Notes: generated by a model from the letters alone, not told the origin. 64,000 nucleotides of DNA from Clostridia bacterium (GCA_017407755.1 JAFQVY010000001.1:186001-250000), one strand, 5' to 3'; shown: positions 28,015-36,465, numbered from the stretch's first letter. Numbers and translations: made by a program.

Positions 28015-28678
28015 ATACTCTTTTAACAACCTCACCTTGTTTTTTGTAAATTGAGCCTTCCTCAACGTAGCTTCTTACAAAAGACAAGGGATAAACACTT
28101 GTGTTTCTGCCGATTACCGTGCCGGGGTTCATAACTGTGTTACAGCCGATGTCACCAAAGTCACCCACAATGGCACCGATTTTTTTGATACCTGTTTCTA
28201 CCTTTTCGCCCCTGAAATTGATTGTTACCAAAGACTTGTCTGACTTAAGGTTAGATGCAATAACCCCTGCACCTGTGTGTGCCTTATAGCCGTAAACGCT
28301 GTCGCCTACATAATTGTAATGAGGCGCCTGCACACCGTTAAAGAGCACGCAGTTTTTAAGCTCGGTAGAATTACCAACAACCGCACCCTTACCCACAATG
28401 GCACTGCCGCGGATAAAAGCACAATGCCTTATTTCGGCGTTTTCGTCAATAATAAGAGGGCCGTTTAAAGACGCCGTAGGCGCAACCTTTGCACTCTTTG
28501 CCACCCAGATGTCCTCGCCGATTTTGTCAAATTTTTCGGGGTCAAGGCTTTCGCCCAGCTTCTTTATAAATTCGCTTATGTGCGGCAGCACCTCCCAAGG
28601 GTATGTGTAATCCTCAAAAAGCTCCTTGGCAATTGTTTCGTCAAGATTTAAAAGACTTGTGATTTTAAGCTCGTTCAT
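28013..28678 (-). CDS. Left-handed beta-helix (hexapeptide repeat) protein, GlmU-like
   Basis: 221 residues. After an N-terminal helical part, repeats of hexapeptide type run from ~60 to 210: VAKSAKVAPTASLNGPLIIDENAEIRHCAFIRGSAIVGKGAVV and the C-terminal part ending in ...MNPGTVIGRNTSVYPLS. Such trimeric beta-helices carry acyltransferase or sugar nucleotide functions. The annotation 'UDP-N-acetylglucosamine pyrophosphorylase' used for relatives overstates it: no nucleotidyltransferase domain is present. It starts 2 nt after the PAP2 stop, so the two are co-transcribed. Confidence 0.7.
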   Translation of the reverse strand: MNELKITSLLNLDETIAKELFEDYTYPWEVLPHISEFIKKLGESLDPEKFDKIGEDIWVAKSAKVAPTASLNGPLIIDENAEIRHCAFIRGSAIVGKGAVVGNSTELKNCVLFNGVQAPHYNYVGDSVYGYKAHTGAGVIASNLKSDKSLVTINFRGEKVETGIKKIGAIVGDFGDIGCNTVMNPGTVIGRNTSVYPLSFVRSYVEEGSIYKKQGEVVKRV

Positions 28679-28679
28679 T

Positions 28680-29246
28680 TTATTTCCTCCTTAAAGTAAG
28701 GCTGTTAAGTTTTTGGTCGTATTTAAGCTCGCGGAAAATAAGCACAGTCACCCACGCCATTAAAAGGCCCAAGGCCGCACCTGCAATTACATCTGTGGGA
28801 AAATGCACGAAAAGGTACATTCTTGAAAATCCCATTATAACCGCAAAAGCCACAAGGGGTATGCCGATTTTTTTATAGGTAAATAAAAGTGCTCCTGCCG
28901 CCGCAAAACAACTTGCAGTATGCCCTGAGGGAAAGCTGTAGGACGTAGGCTTTTCTATAGCCAAAGGAATGGTTGGGTCAATGGTGCAGGGCCTTTCTCT
29001 GTTAACTGCATTTTTTATGGCAAGCTCGTTAAAGAAAAAGGTAAGCACTACCGCCGACACCAAAACAACGCCGGCTACCCTTGTTTTTTTAAAGCAAAAA
29101 AGCACCGCACCCAGTATAAGCCACGGAATGCCAAGCTGAAACGCCCAGCTTAAAAAAGCACAAATTGAGTCAAGCCAATCTGTACGTAAATTTTCCTGTA
29201 TCCAATAGAGCACGTTAAAATCAAGGTTTGTTATACTTTCCAGCAT
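28680..29246 (-). CDS. PAP2-family membrane phosphatase
   Basis: 188 residues with about six membrane helices and the three PAP2 motifs: KNAVNRERP (K-x6-RP), SFPSGHT (PSGH) and SRMYLFVHFPTD (SR-x5-H-x3-D). These enzymes remove phosphate from lipid phosphates such as undecaprenyl pyrophosphate or phosphatidic acid; the substrate cannot be read. The start at 29246 lies 5 nt after GGAGG; the frame is open 10 codons further upstream but without a ribosome binding site. It is cotranscribed with the hexapeptide protein. Confidence 0.85.
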   Translation of the reverse strand: MLESITNLDFNVLYWIQENLRTDWLDSICAFLSWAFQLGIPWLILGAVLFCFKKTRVAGVVLVSAVVLTFFFNELAIKNAVNRERPCTIDPTIPLAIEKPTSYSFPSGHTASCFAAAGALLFTYKKIGIPLVAFAVIMGFSRMYLFVHFPTDVIAGAALGLLMAWVTVLIFRELKYDQKLNSLTLRRK

Positions 29247-29321
29247 TACTGCCTCCAAATTTAATTTCAATGCCATTGTAGCACATATTTTTTAAAAAAG
29301 CTATATAAAAATTAAAGTACA

Positions 29322-29804
29322 TTAGCACACATCGTTAGTTACAAAATGCTTGATTTCACGAGAGGGATTTTTAAGCTCCTTTTTAAAAAATTCGGGGTAA
29401 TATTTCTTTTGGTGGTCTGCTTTAATCCACACCAACCTTTCGCTCAATCCATCTTCTGTGAAGCTGTTGCAAATGGGTTTAAAATCCTTTGGCACTTTCA
29501 TATAGAAATAGAAAGAAATCTCGTGAACAATATTCCCTTTCTTAACGAGAGAATCCCCGAAAAAGAAATTTTCGTGAATAAAGCCAAGACGGTCAACTTC
29601 CATTTTAACTCCTGTTTCTTCAAACACCTCGCGCACAACTGCTTCTTCAGCAGTCTCGCCAAATTTTATTCTGCCGCCCACAGAATAGATATGGTCATCT
29701 CGGTCATTTTCCACCATAAGGAACTTATCATCCTTCATTATTATGGCACCTACACGTATATTCAGGATACCCTCACTTACTTTTACACATAAATCATTGT
29801 TCAT
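29322..29804 (-). CDS. Nudix hydrolase
   Basis: 160 residues. The Nudix box is complete: GGRIKFGETAEEAVVREVFEETGV (G-x5-E-x7-REUxEExGU). It hydrolyses a nucleoside diphosphate linked to something; the substrate is unknown, and the family is too diverse to guess. AGGAGG lies 7 nt before the ATG. It lies alone between a terminator and the PAP2 gene. Confidence 0.9.
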   Translation of the reverse strand: MNNDLCVKVSEGILNIRVGAIIMKDDKFLMVENDRDDHIYSVGGRIKFGETAEEAVVREVFEETGVKMEVDRLGFIHENFFFGDSLVKKGNIVHEISFYFYMKVPKDFKPICNSFTEDGLSERLVWIKADHQKKYYPEFFKKELKNPSREIKHFVTNDVC

Positions 29805-29827
29805 TTCTATACCTCCTTAGGGCAAAA

Positions 29828-29857
29828 AAGGAAGCAGTCAACCTGCTTCCTTTTATC
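29828..29857 (-). terminator. Terminator of the 261-residue protein gene
   Basis: 8-10 bp stem around GGAAGCAG / CTGCTTCC, followed on the minus strand by TTTTTT (A's at 29824-29829). Confidence 0.75.
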
Positions 29858-30643
29858 TTAAAGTCTTGTGCCTGAAAGAGAGTTTCTCTTTTTCTTAACC
29901 TTTTCGGGCTTAACCTTCTTACCCTTGAACTTAATAGCAAAGCTCCAGGCCTTCTTAAGCTCGTCGCTCATTTTTTCTTCAAGTTTTTCCTTGTACTGCT
30001 CATCAACAGAGTTGAGAATTACAATGGTAACAATTGAACGGGTGTCCATATCGCCATTCTGGTACTGAGTGGAAAGAATCTGAGAAAGTTTATTTATCTC
30101 ACTTTTTACGCCTCTTTTAAGAAGCTCCTGCACTCTGGGCACAATAAAGGTACGGGTAAAATAAACACCGCGGAAAACCTCTTTGGTGTCCTGCTCTCTT
30201 TTAATTTCCTCTTTAAGCTCAGGAAAAAGCACCATAAAACGCTTTGCAAGAAATAGTGGGTCAGCGTTGCCGTCGTCACCGCTCTTTTTCTTTTTAGTCT
30301 GCTTAACTCTTTTTACGGCAGAAGCAGAATTAACTGCCTCTACAAAGTCGTTACCGATACTGTCAGCTTCTTTTTCGGTGTCGGTCTCAGGGTTAAACAT
30401 CCAGGTTGCCATGGTCTTCCACTGGTTGTCTGGACCTTCCTCAGTCATGGTACAGCTTCTCAGCACACAAAGCATTTTATCTTTGTAATAAATTACCGAG
30501 TAAGCCACGTTCTCGTTTGTAAAAAGACTTACAAGCTCATTCTGGTTGGAACTTTCAACTTTTTCGTTTTTAAAGCTCTGAGCCTTTAACGCCTCGTCAA
30601 GCTTTGCAGTAATTATGCCAAAAGCCTTCTTTATATCAGTCAT
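29858..30643 (-). CDS. Cytoplasmic protein of unknown function
   Basis: 261 residues, no signal peptide, no membrane helix and no family recognised. The N-terminal half (~1-95) looks like an alpha/beta domain with VAYSVIYYKDKMLCVLRSC; a basic spacer VKRVKQTKKKKSGDDGN (~112-128) leads to a helical half (~130-250) with LAKRFMVLFPELKEEIKRE and LNSVDEQYKEKLEEKMSDELKKAW. The C-terminus is very basic (KGKKVKPEKVKKKRN), which could bind nucleic acid. It has a perfect consensus promoter and GGGAGG before the ATG, so it is probably highly expressed. Confidence 0.7.
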   Translation of the reverse strand: MTDIKKAFGIITAKLDEALKAQSFKNEKVESSNQNELVSLFTNENVAYSVIYYKDKMLCVLRSCTMTEEGPDNQWKTMATWMFNPETDTEKEADSIGNDFVEAVNSASAVKRVKQTKKKKSGDDGNADPLFLAKRFMVLFPELKEEIKREQDTKEVFRGVYFTRTFIVPRVQELLKRGVKSEINKLSQILSTQYQNGDMDTRSIVTIVILNSVDEQYKEKLEEKMSDELKKAWSFAIKFKGKKVKPEKVKKKRNSLSGTRL

Positions 30644-30672
30644 AAAACTTACCTCCCAACATATTCCTTACA

Positions 30673-30701
30673 ATTATACATACATAACAAGGTTTTGTCA
30701 A
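30673..30701 (-). promoter_or_regulatory. Perfect consensus promoter of the 261-residue protein
   Basis: Minus strand TTGACA (30701-30696), 17-bp spacer, TATAAT (30678-30673). Both hexamers match the sigma-A consensus exactly. Confidence 0.85.
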
Positions 30702-30765
30702 AGGAAAATTACCCTCAGTTACGTCGCTTTACTGCAATACTTTTTTATCAGTCTCTCGCAAACCC

Positions 30766-30794
30766 TTGCAACTCTTAAGTTAATGTGCTAAAAT
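30766..30794 (+). promoter_or_regulatory. Promoter of murI
   Basis: TTGCAA (30766-30771), 17-bp spacer, TAAAAT (30789-30794). murI starts at 30829. Confidence 0.7.
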
Positions 30795-30828
30795 ATTTAT
30801 TAGTAATGCCTTGAAAGCAGGTAGATTT

Positions 30829-31641
30829 ATGAAAAATAAGGCAATCGGCGTTTTCGACTCAGGTCTTGGGGGACTTACGGCTGTTAAAGAGCTTATAAAG
30901 TGCCTGCCTCATGAAAATATCGTTTATTTCGGCGACACAGGCAGAGTTCCCTACGGCACCAGAAGCAAGGAAACCATAATTAAATATGCAATGCAGGATG
31001 CACGCTTTTTGCTTGAGCATAATGTAAAAATGATTATTGCCGCCTGCGGCACCGTAAGCTCTGTGGCGTCTTCTTTAGGCGAAAGCTTGCCTGTTAAGTT
31101 TTCGGGGGTTTTAGAGCCTACCGCAAAAGCCGCCGCTTGTGCCACAAAAACAGGCTCGGTTGCGGTATTGGGCACATCTGCTACCATTAACAGCCACAGC
31201 TACAAAAAGCACCTCGAAAGCATTAATCCCGACATTAAGGTTTTTGAGCAGGACTGTCCTCTGTTTGTGCCTTTGGTTGAATCAGGCTTTAGGGACAAAG
31301 AAGATATCATCGTTAAAAGCGTTATTGAGCGCTACGTCAGTCAGTTTAAAAACACCGAGATTGACACTGTGATTTTGGGCTGTACCCATTATCCCCTTTT
31401 AAAAGAAGCCATTGCACAAACTTTAGGCGGCAACGTAAAGCTTATTGACTCAGGCTATGAAACCGCCCTTTATACCAAAAAGCTTTTAGAAAATCACAAC
31501 TTGCTTTCTGATAGAAAAGAAGAAGGTAAAAGGGAGTTTTTTGTAAGCGACACTCCCCATAATTTTGAGAATATTGCAGGGCTTTTCCTTGGCAGAGATA
31601 TGAAAAGCAAGGCAACAAGAATTGATATAGAGAAGTATTAA
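30829..31641 (+). CDS. murI: Glutamate racemase
   Basis: 270 residues. FDSGLGGLTAVKEL supplies the first Asp/Ser, IAACGTVSS the first catalytic Cys and LGCTHYPLL the second Cys with its His. It makes D-glutamate for peptidoglycan. The usual ACNT motif reads ACGT, losing the Asn that normally contacts the substrate; the change may be usual in this lineage. The start at 30829 is preferred to the TTG at 30811, since a GCAGGT lies upstream of it. It leads into the YwiB-like gene and argS. Confidence 0.93.
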   Translation: MKNKAIGVFDSGLGGLTAVKELIKCLPHENIVYFGDTGRVPYGTRSKETIIKYAMQDARFLLEHNVKMIIAACGTVSSVASSLGESLPVKFSGVLEPTAKAAACATKTGSVAVLGTSATINSHSYKKHLESINPDIKVFEQDCPLFVPLVESGFRDKEDIIVKSVIERYVSQFKNTEIDTVILGCTHYPLLKEAIAQTLGGNVKLIDSGYETALYTKKLLENHNLLSDRKEEGKREFFVSDTPHNFENIAGLFLGRDMKSKATRIDIEKY

Positions 31642-31650
31642 GGAAAAGGT

Positions 31651-32085
31651 ATGAAAGAAGATTATCTTATTAAAGTAACAGGTATTCAGGAAATTGACGG
31701 CGAAAGCGATAAGGTTGAAATTATCACCGCAGGAACACTTATGTACCGAGACTCAAAATTCCTGATTAAATATTGTGAAAGGGATAACGACGACCCAAGG
31801 ATCTCCATTGACAATTCAGTTTTGGTCAACGGCAACTCTCAGGTTACGGTTATCCGTAATTTTGGCGGTGAAAGCCGACTGATTTTAGAAAAAGGCAGAC
31901 GCCACCAATGTATTTACACAACCATTGCAGGGGATTTGTCGGTGGGAGTTTACACCGATTACATTAAAAACACACTGACCCCTGATGTTGGCGGCAAATT
32001 AAGCCTTAAGTACAGTCTTGATTTTAACGCAGGTCTTGTATCCAGCAACGAACTGCATATTACTATAACCAAAAAAGAGGTATAA
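31651..32085 (+). CDS. YwiB-like protein (DUF1934)
   Basis: 144 residues of beta-rich sequence, with the DUF1934 pattern (EIITAGTLMYRDSKFLIKYCE..., the RHQCIYTTIAG strand and TPDVGGKLSLKYSLDFNAGLVSSNELHITI near the end). It belongs to the lipocalin-like family of unknown function that precedes argS in many Firmicutes (ywiB-argS in B. subtilis). Spacing to argS is 3 nt, so the two are probably translated together. Confidence 0.85.
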   Translation: MKEDYLIKVTGIQEIDGESDKVEIITAGTLMYRDSKFLIKYCERDNDDPRISIDNSVLVNGNSQVTVIRNFGGESRLILEKGRRHQCIYTTIAGDLSVGVYTDYIKNTLTPDVGGKLSLKYSLDFNAGLVSSNELHITITKKEV

Positions 32086-32088
32086 AAA

Positions 32089-33825
32089 ATGTCTAAAACT
32101 TCCGCATTTGCTATAAAAAGCCTTAGAGAGGCAATCGAAAATGCAGTAAAAACCGCTATCGAAAAAGGGGAACTTCCCGAAGGCGAGCTCAATAACTTTA
32201 TTATCGAGGCACCTGCTGACAGAAGTCACGGTGACTATGCAACCAACGCCGCCATGGCAGGAGCAAGGGTTTTCAGAATGCCGCCCTTTAAAATTGCCGA
32301 GGCTATTAAAGAAAACTTAAACCTTGAGGGTACAGCGTTTTCAAAATGCGAGGTTGCAGGTGCAGGCTTTATTAACTTTTTCTTAAGCCCCAAATATTTT
32401 GCCGATATTATTGAGGAAATCACAAACGCCGGCAAAAACTACGGCAGAAGCGATTTCGGTCAGGGCAAAAAGATTAACGTCGAGTTCGTTTCCGCAAACC
32501 CCACAGGCCCCATGCACATGGGAAATGCCAGAGGCGGTGCTTTGGGTGACTGTTTAGCCGCAGTGCTGGATGCCGCAGGCTATGAGGTACAGAGGGAATT
32601 TTATGTAAACGATGCAGGCAACCAGATTGAAAAATTTGCCTCCTCCCTCAACGCCCGCTATATGCAGATTTTTGACGAAAGCTTTATTATGCCCGAAGAC
32701 GGCTATCAGGGCGAGGACATCAAGGACCTTGCCAATGAATTCAAAGAGCTTAAGGGCGACTCTTTCGTAAACAAAAGTGAGGCTGAGAGAAAGTCCGCTT
32801 TAGTTGACTTTGCTTTGCCCAAAAACATCGCAAAAATGCAGGCAGATATGAAGAAGTACCGCATTGAATACGACAAGTGGTTTTTTGAAAGCGAGCTTCA
32901 CAACTCAGGCAAGGTAAAGGCGGTTGTTGACCTTTTAACAGAAAAAGGCTTAACCTACGAAAAGGAAGATGCCCTTTGGTATAAAAACGCTCAGGTTGTT
33001 ACTGAGAGACTTAAGAAAAACGGCGTTAAGGACTCAGACATTGAAAAGCTTGAGCTTAAAGACGACGTTCTTATTCGTGCAAACGGCAATCCCACCTACT
33101 TTGCCGCCGACATAGCTTATCACAAGGATAAATTCGACCGCGGCTTTGACACCTGCATTAATATATGGGGTGCCGACCACCACGGCCACGTGGCAAGAAT
33201 GAAGGGTGCTATGGACGCCATAGGTCTTGACGGCGACAAGCTTGACATTGTGCTTATGCAGTTGGTTCGCTTGGTAAGAAACGGCGAGGTTGTAAGAATG
33301 AGCAAGCGTACAGGCAAGGCTATTCAGCTTGCTGACCTTTTGGAGGAAGTTCCCGTTGACTCCACACGTTTCCTCTTTAATACCCGTGAGGCAAACACCC
33401 AGATGGACTTCGACCTTGACCTTGCAGTTACTCAGGACAATCAGAATCCTGTTTATTACGTTCAGTATGCTCATGCAAGAATTTGCAGTATTTTCCGCAA
33501 CCTTGCCGCTGACGGTATTGTGCCCAGAAAGTGCACAAGCGCGGAGCTTCAAAAGCTTACTTCAAGTGAGGAAATTGAGCTTATTCACCACCTTAGTGCT
33601 TTTACCGATGAAATCGTCTCTGCCGCTAAGGACTACGACCCCACAAGAATTACAAGGTACGTTGCAAGCCTTGCCGCCCTCTTCCACAAGTTCTACAACG
33701 CTCAGCGTGTTAAGGTTGAAGACGAAAGCTTAATGCAGGCACGCCTTGCTCTTTGCACAGCGGTTAAAACCGTAATAAGCAATGTTCTTACAATGTTCAA
33801 TGTAACCTGCCCCGAAAAAATGTAG
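32089..33825 (+). CDS. argS: Arginyl-tRNA synthetase
   Basis: 578 residues, class I. ANPTGPMHMGNARGG is the HIGH-type motif, and RMSKRTGKAI the KMSKS-type loop. The N-terminal Add-1 domain (~1-110) and the C-terminal helical anticodon domain (DALRV-type region starting near residue 440) are present. It charges tRNA-Arg. It is the third gene of the murI operon; a hairpin follows at 33907. Confidence 0.97.
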   Translation: MSKTSAFAIKSLREAIENAVKTAIEKGELPEGELNNFIIEAPADRSHGDYATNAAMAGARVFRMPPFKIAEAIKENLNLEGTAFSKCEVAGAGFINFFLSPKYFADIIEEITNAGKNYGRSDFGQGKKINVEFVSANPTGPMHMGNARGGALGDCLAAVLDAAGYEVQREFYVNDAGNQIEKFASSLNARYMQIFDESFIMPEDGYQGEDIKDLANEFKELKGDSFVNKSEAERKSALVDFALPKNIAKMQADMKKYRIEYDKWFFESELHNSGKVKAVVDLLTEKGLTYEKEDALWYKNAQVVTERLKKNGVKDSDIEKLELKDDVLIRANGNPTYFAADIAYHKDKFDRGFDTCINIWGADHHGHVARMKGAMDAIGLDGDKLDIVLMQLVRLVRNGEVVRMSKRTGKAIQLADLLEEVPVDSTRFLFNTREANTQMDFDLDLAVTQDNQNPVYYVQYAHARICSIFRNLAADGIVPRKCTSAELQKLTSSEEIELIHHLSAFTDEIVSAAKDYDPTRITRYVASLAALFHKFYNAQRVKVEDESLMQARLALCTAVKTVISNVLTMFNVTCPEKM

Positions 33826-33904
33826 TCGTTAGCCACGACAGGGCATTTTTGCCTTTTTGCATAGGTCTTGTCGCTTTACGGCGGTTTATGGATATAAGCA
33901 AAAC

Positions 33905-33944
33905 AACAGCCACTCAAGTATTTGTGTTCTTGAGTGGCTGTAAT
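33905..33944. terminator. Shared terminator between argS and rsmA
   Basis: A 13-bp perfect stem (33907-33919 with 33930-33942). T-rich on both sides, so it can serve both convergent transcripts. Confidence 0.75.
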
Positions 33945-34804
33945 TATTTTAAATCATGTATTGCATTTGAAAGTTTACCAAGTTCTTCTAATGTAAGTGC
34001 CTCGGCGCGTGCCTGAGGGCTTACACCTGCATTTTCACAGGCGATTTTAAAGTCATCTTTAGAAATAGAAAGGCCTGAGGTAATAGAGTTTGAAATTGTT
34101 TTTCTTCTTTGTGCAAATGCAGATTTCACCATTTTAAAGAATAACTTCTCATCAGAAACATCTATTCTCGGTTTTTCGGAAATATCAAGCCGAATAACAG
34201 CTGAGTCAACATTAGGAGCAGGCATAAAAGACCCCCTCGAAACCCCGAAAAGCTTCTGAGCCGAGCTATAATAATTTACTGCTACGGTAACCGCTCCGCT
34301 TTCTCTTGAGCCGACAACTGCACAAAGGCGGTCTGCGGCTTCCTTTTGCACCATAACAGTCAAAGCTTTTATAGGAAGCTTATCCTCTAAAAGCTTCATA
34401 ATTATAGGCGAAGTAATATAGTAAGGCAGGTTTGCGCAAACCACAACCTCCATACCCGAAAACTCTTCTTCAATAAGCTTTTGAAGATCAACCTTCATAA
34501 CGTCGGCGTTAATAACCTTAACGTTATCGTGCTCGGCAAGAGTTTCGTCCAAAACAGGAAGCAAGCGGGAGTCAAGCTCTATTGCCACAACCTTTTTTGC
34601 AACCTTGCAAAGCTCGTTGGTAAGCACACCTATACCGGGACCGATTTCAATAACGCCCTTGTCCTTGTCGGCACCGCAAAGCTGAGCCATTTTAGGACAA
34701 ACACTTGGATTTACAAGAAAATTCTGCCCCATAGCCTTTGAAAAAGTAAAGCCGTGGCTTCCTAATATTCTTTTAATTTCACCTATATCAGACAATCTTT
34801 CCAT
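33944..34804 (-). CDS. rsmA: 16S rRNA dimethyladenosine transferase
   Basis: 286 residues. The SAM site IEIGPGIGVLTNELC and the NLPYYITSPI motif identify RsmA/KsgA. It dimethylates A1518 and A1519 of 16S rRNA in late 30S assembly. The gene converges on argS. There is no strong ribosome binding site (AGGAAT upstream of the ATG). Confidence 0.95.
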   Translation of the reverse strand: MERLSDIGEIKRILGSHGFTFSKAMGQNFLVNPSVCPKMAQLCGADKDKGVIEIGPGIGVLTNELCKVAKKVVAIELDSRLLPVLDETLAEHDNVKVINADVMKVDLQKLIEEEFSGMEVVVCANLPYYITSPIIMKLLEDKLPIKALTVMVQKEAADRLCAVVGSRESGAVTVAVNYYSSAQKLFGVSRGSFMPAPNVDSAVIRLDISEKPRIDVSDEKLFFKMVKSAFAQRRKTISNSITSGLSISKDDFKIACENAGVSPQARAEALTLEELGKLSNAIHDLK

Positions 34805-34878
34805 ATTTTAAATTCCTTTGCAAACTGAATAATTCAAGAAGCAATATTCCATAATAATGTCAAGGGAGGTGCTCTTAA

Positions 34879-35067
34879 ATGAACCAGAACAGAAATCAGA
34901 ACTCTAACTCAAATTCTAATTCCAGCAGAAATCAGCAGAATCAGAACAATTCTAACAGAAATCAGCAGAACAACAATCAGAACAAGAACCAGAACAGAAA
35001 TCAGAACTCTAACTCTAACTCAAATTCTAATTCCAGCAGAAATCAGCAGAACAAAAACAATAAGTAA
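34879..35067 (+). CDS. Asn/Gln-rich low-complexity small protein
   Basis: 62 residues made almost wholly of N, Q, S, R and K. It begins MNQNRNQNSNSNSNSSRNQQ and the same unit (NRNQNSNSNSNS...SRNQQN) recurs in the second half, separated by ~35 residues; the DNA also shows this as a near-perfect direct repeat. AGGGAGGTG (34863-34871) lies 7 nt before the ATG and a terminator follows, so it is a real expressed gene and not a chance frame. The composition recalls gamma-type small acid-soluble spore proteins, but no SASP motif is evident. Function unknown. Confidence 0.75.
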   Translation: MNQNRNQNSNSNSNSSRNQQNQNNSNRNQQNNNQNKNQNRNQNSNSNSNSNSSRNQQNKNNK

Positions 35068-35078
35068 TAGCTTTTCTG

Positions 35079-35112
35079 CGACGCCGAGTGCTTTTGTGCT
35101 CGGCGTTTTTCG
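35079..35112. terminator. Terminator after the Asn/Gln-rich gene
   Basis: 8-bp stem ACGCCGAG (35081-35088) / CTCGGCGT (35099-35106), T run 35106-35110. The convergent LUD gene ends at 35113. Confidence 0.8.
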
Positions 35113-35775
35113 TTAATAGCCTAAGCTTTCGTTTACGATAATAACCTTGATTCTGTCCTTGTGCCTCTGCTGAGCAGATACTACATAATTGCAACAAATT
35201 CTTCCCGCGCCCTTACAGCCGTCGCACATAAATGCACCCTCATTTTTAAGAGACATACACTCCCCGCTGCTTTCGCAATAAGAGCCTGTGTGAAGCCTTA
35301 CTGTGTTTTTTGGTGCGGCAACGGTTTTAACACGGTTAACTGCCTCGTCTAAATTTTCTACAATTTTATTTACACCGCAAACAACAATTACACTTTCGGG
35401 GCCGTAAAGAAGTGCCGCAACGCGGTTGGAGTTGCCGTCAACGTTATAAAGCTCTCCCTTTACGGTAAGGGCATTGGTGCTCATAAGATAAACATCGGCA
35501 AAAAAAGCTTTTTTATAAATTTCTTTAACTTCCTCAGGGGTAAGCCCTTCTCTGTTTCTGTCAAGGTAAGTAATGTCTGCTCTTTCTTTAACGGCGTCCA
35601 TAACACCGATTTCTTTCATAGTAACCGAACCGCCGTTAGTCACTGTTGCGCCCTCTTTTATAAGGCTCATTACAAGCTCTTTTGCCTCAGAACTTGTTTC
35701 GCAGTAGTAGGGCTTCATATTGTTATTTTCTAAATTTTCCATTACGGATTTAATTAAAGCTTCGTTTATCTGCAT
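35113..35775 (-). CDS. LUD-domain (lactate utilisation-like) protein
   Basis: 220 residues. TNGGSVTMKEIGVMDAV and YLMSTNALTVKGELYNVDGNSNRVAALLYGPESVIVVCGVNK are the LUD (DUF162) signature of LutC-type proteins. A C-terminal Cys-rich stretch (CESSGECMSLKNEGAFMCDGCKGAGRICC) could bind a metal or iron-sulfur cluster. No lutA or lutB gene is near, so the lactate role is only by family. Minus strand promoter TTGATT (35832-35827), 16 bp, TATAAT. Confidence 0.8.
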   Translation of the reverse strand: MQINEALIKSVMENLENNNMKPYYCETSSEAKELVMSLIKEGATVTNGGSVTMKEIGVMDAVKERADITYLDRNREGLTPEEVKEIYKKAFFADVYLMSTNALTVKGELYNVDGNSNRVAALLYGPESVIVVCGVNKIVENLDEAVNRVKTVAAPKNTVRLHTGSYCESSGECMSLKNEGAFMCDGCKGAGRICCNYVVSAQQRHKDRIKVIIVNESLGY

Positions 35776-35804
35776 AAATTCACTTCCTTTATAAATATAT
35801 TTTA

Positions 35805-35832
35805 ATTATACAATAAAACCCGAATAAATCAA
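35805..35832 (-). promoter_or_regulatory. Promoter of the LUD gene
   Basis: Minus strand TTGATT (35832-35827), 16-bp spacer, TATAAT (35810-35805). It overlaps the 3' end of the amidase gene. Confidence 0.65.
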
Positions 35833-36371
35833 GGCTCTGCAAAGGGTACGCCAAAATATTCGGCTATACTTTGAGAAATACTTCTGGCAATATTATCAAT
35901 GTTTGAGCGAATCCAGTCGGCGTCCTCAGGATTATCGTGAAAAGCAGTTTCAATAAGCACCGAGGGTGCCTCTGTCCGTCTGACCTCTGCAAGAGATGTT
36001 GTGGGGATTGTTACAATGTCTTCGGGGTCTGTGTAGATACCCCTATAGTTCTGAGCAATAATATCGGCGGCTCTCTGCCCCTTTTCGCTTGTAGGATAAT
36101 AGTAAACCTGAACGCCTTTGTTCTGCCCCTTGGTAGCCTCAGGCGAAGCGTTTGAATGAAGAGCTATATGCAGGTCGTAGTCCCCGGCATTTGACTGGGC
36201 AATGGTCTGGGAAAGGGTCGAGTTAGGGTCGTTTCTTGAAAAATCGATTCCGCTTGCTCTAAGATAGGGCTCCATGGCGTCAGCCACAAGGTTCATATAA
36301 TATTCCTCGTTGCCGCCGCCAACATAAGGGTTAAACTCCTGTAAGGAAGGACTTAAAAAAACTCTTGGCAT
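35829..36371 (-). CDS. N-acetylmuramoyl-L-alanine amidase (Amidase_3 family)
   Basis: 180 residues. YVGGGNEEYYMNLVAD (Glu ligand), DLHIALHSNA (His ligand) and APSVLIETAFHDN (catalytic Glu) fit the zinc amidase fold. The GHGG motif that normally carries the first zinc His is replaced by SPSLQEFNPY; this variant seems to form its own subfamily. No signal peptide or cell-wall binding domain is seen, so it may act inside the cell, for example in spores. The ATG at 36371 is preferred to the GTG at 36383. Confidence 0.8.
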   Translation of the reverse strand: MPRVFLSPSLQEFNPYVGGGNEEYYMNLVADAMEPYLRASGIDFSRNDPNSTLSQTIAQSNAGDYDLHIALHSNASPEATKGQNKGVQVYYYPTSEKGQRAADIIAQNYRGIYTDPEDIVTIPTTSLAEVRRTEAPSVLIETAFHDNPEDADWIRSNIDNIARSISQSIAEYFGVPFAEP

Positions 36372-36436
36372 AAAAACACTCACTTTCCGATTTTACTAAT
36401 GTATATTGGAAAATAAAAGAAATTATGCCAAGGATA

Positions 36437-36465
36437 TTTACAAAGCCGAGAGGCTGTGATAAAAT
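36437..36465 (+). promoter_or_regulatory. Promoter of the Fur-family regulator gene
   Basis: TTTACA (36437-36442), 17-bp spacer, TAAAAT (36460-36465). The coding start is at 36501 after GAGGTG. Confidence 0.65.

Noticed and set aside
33034..33552. A 172-codon open frame antisense to argS
   Set aside because: It overlaps essential, conserved coding sequence on the other strand and has unusual composition typical of shadow frames.
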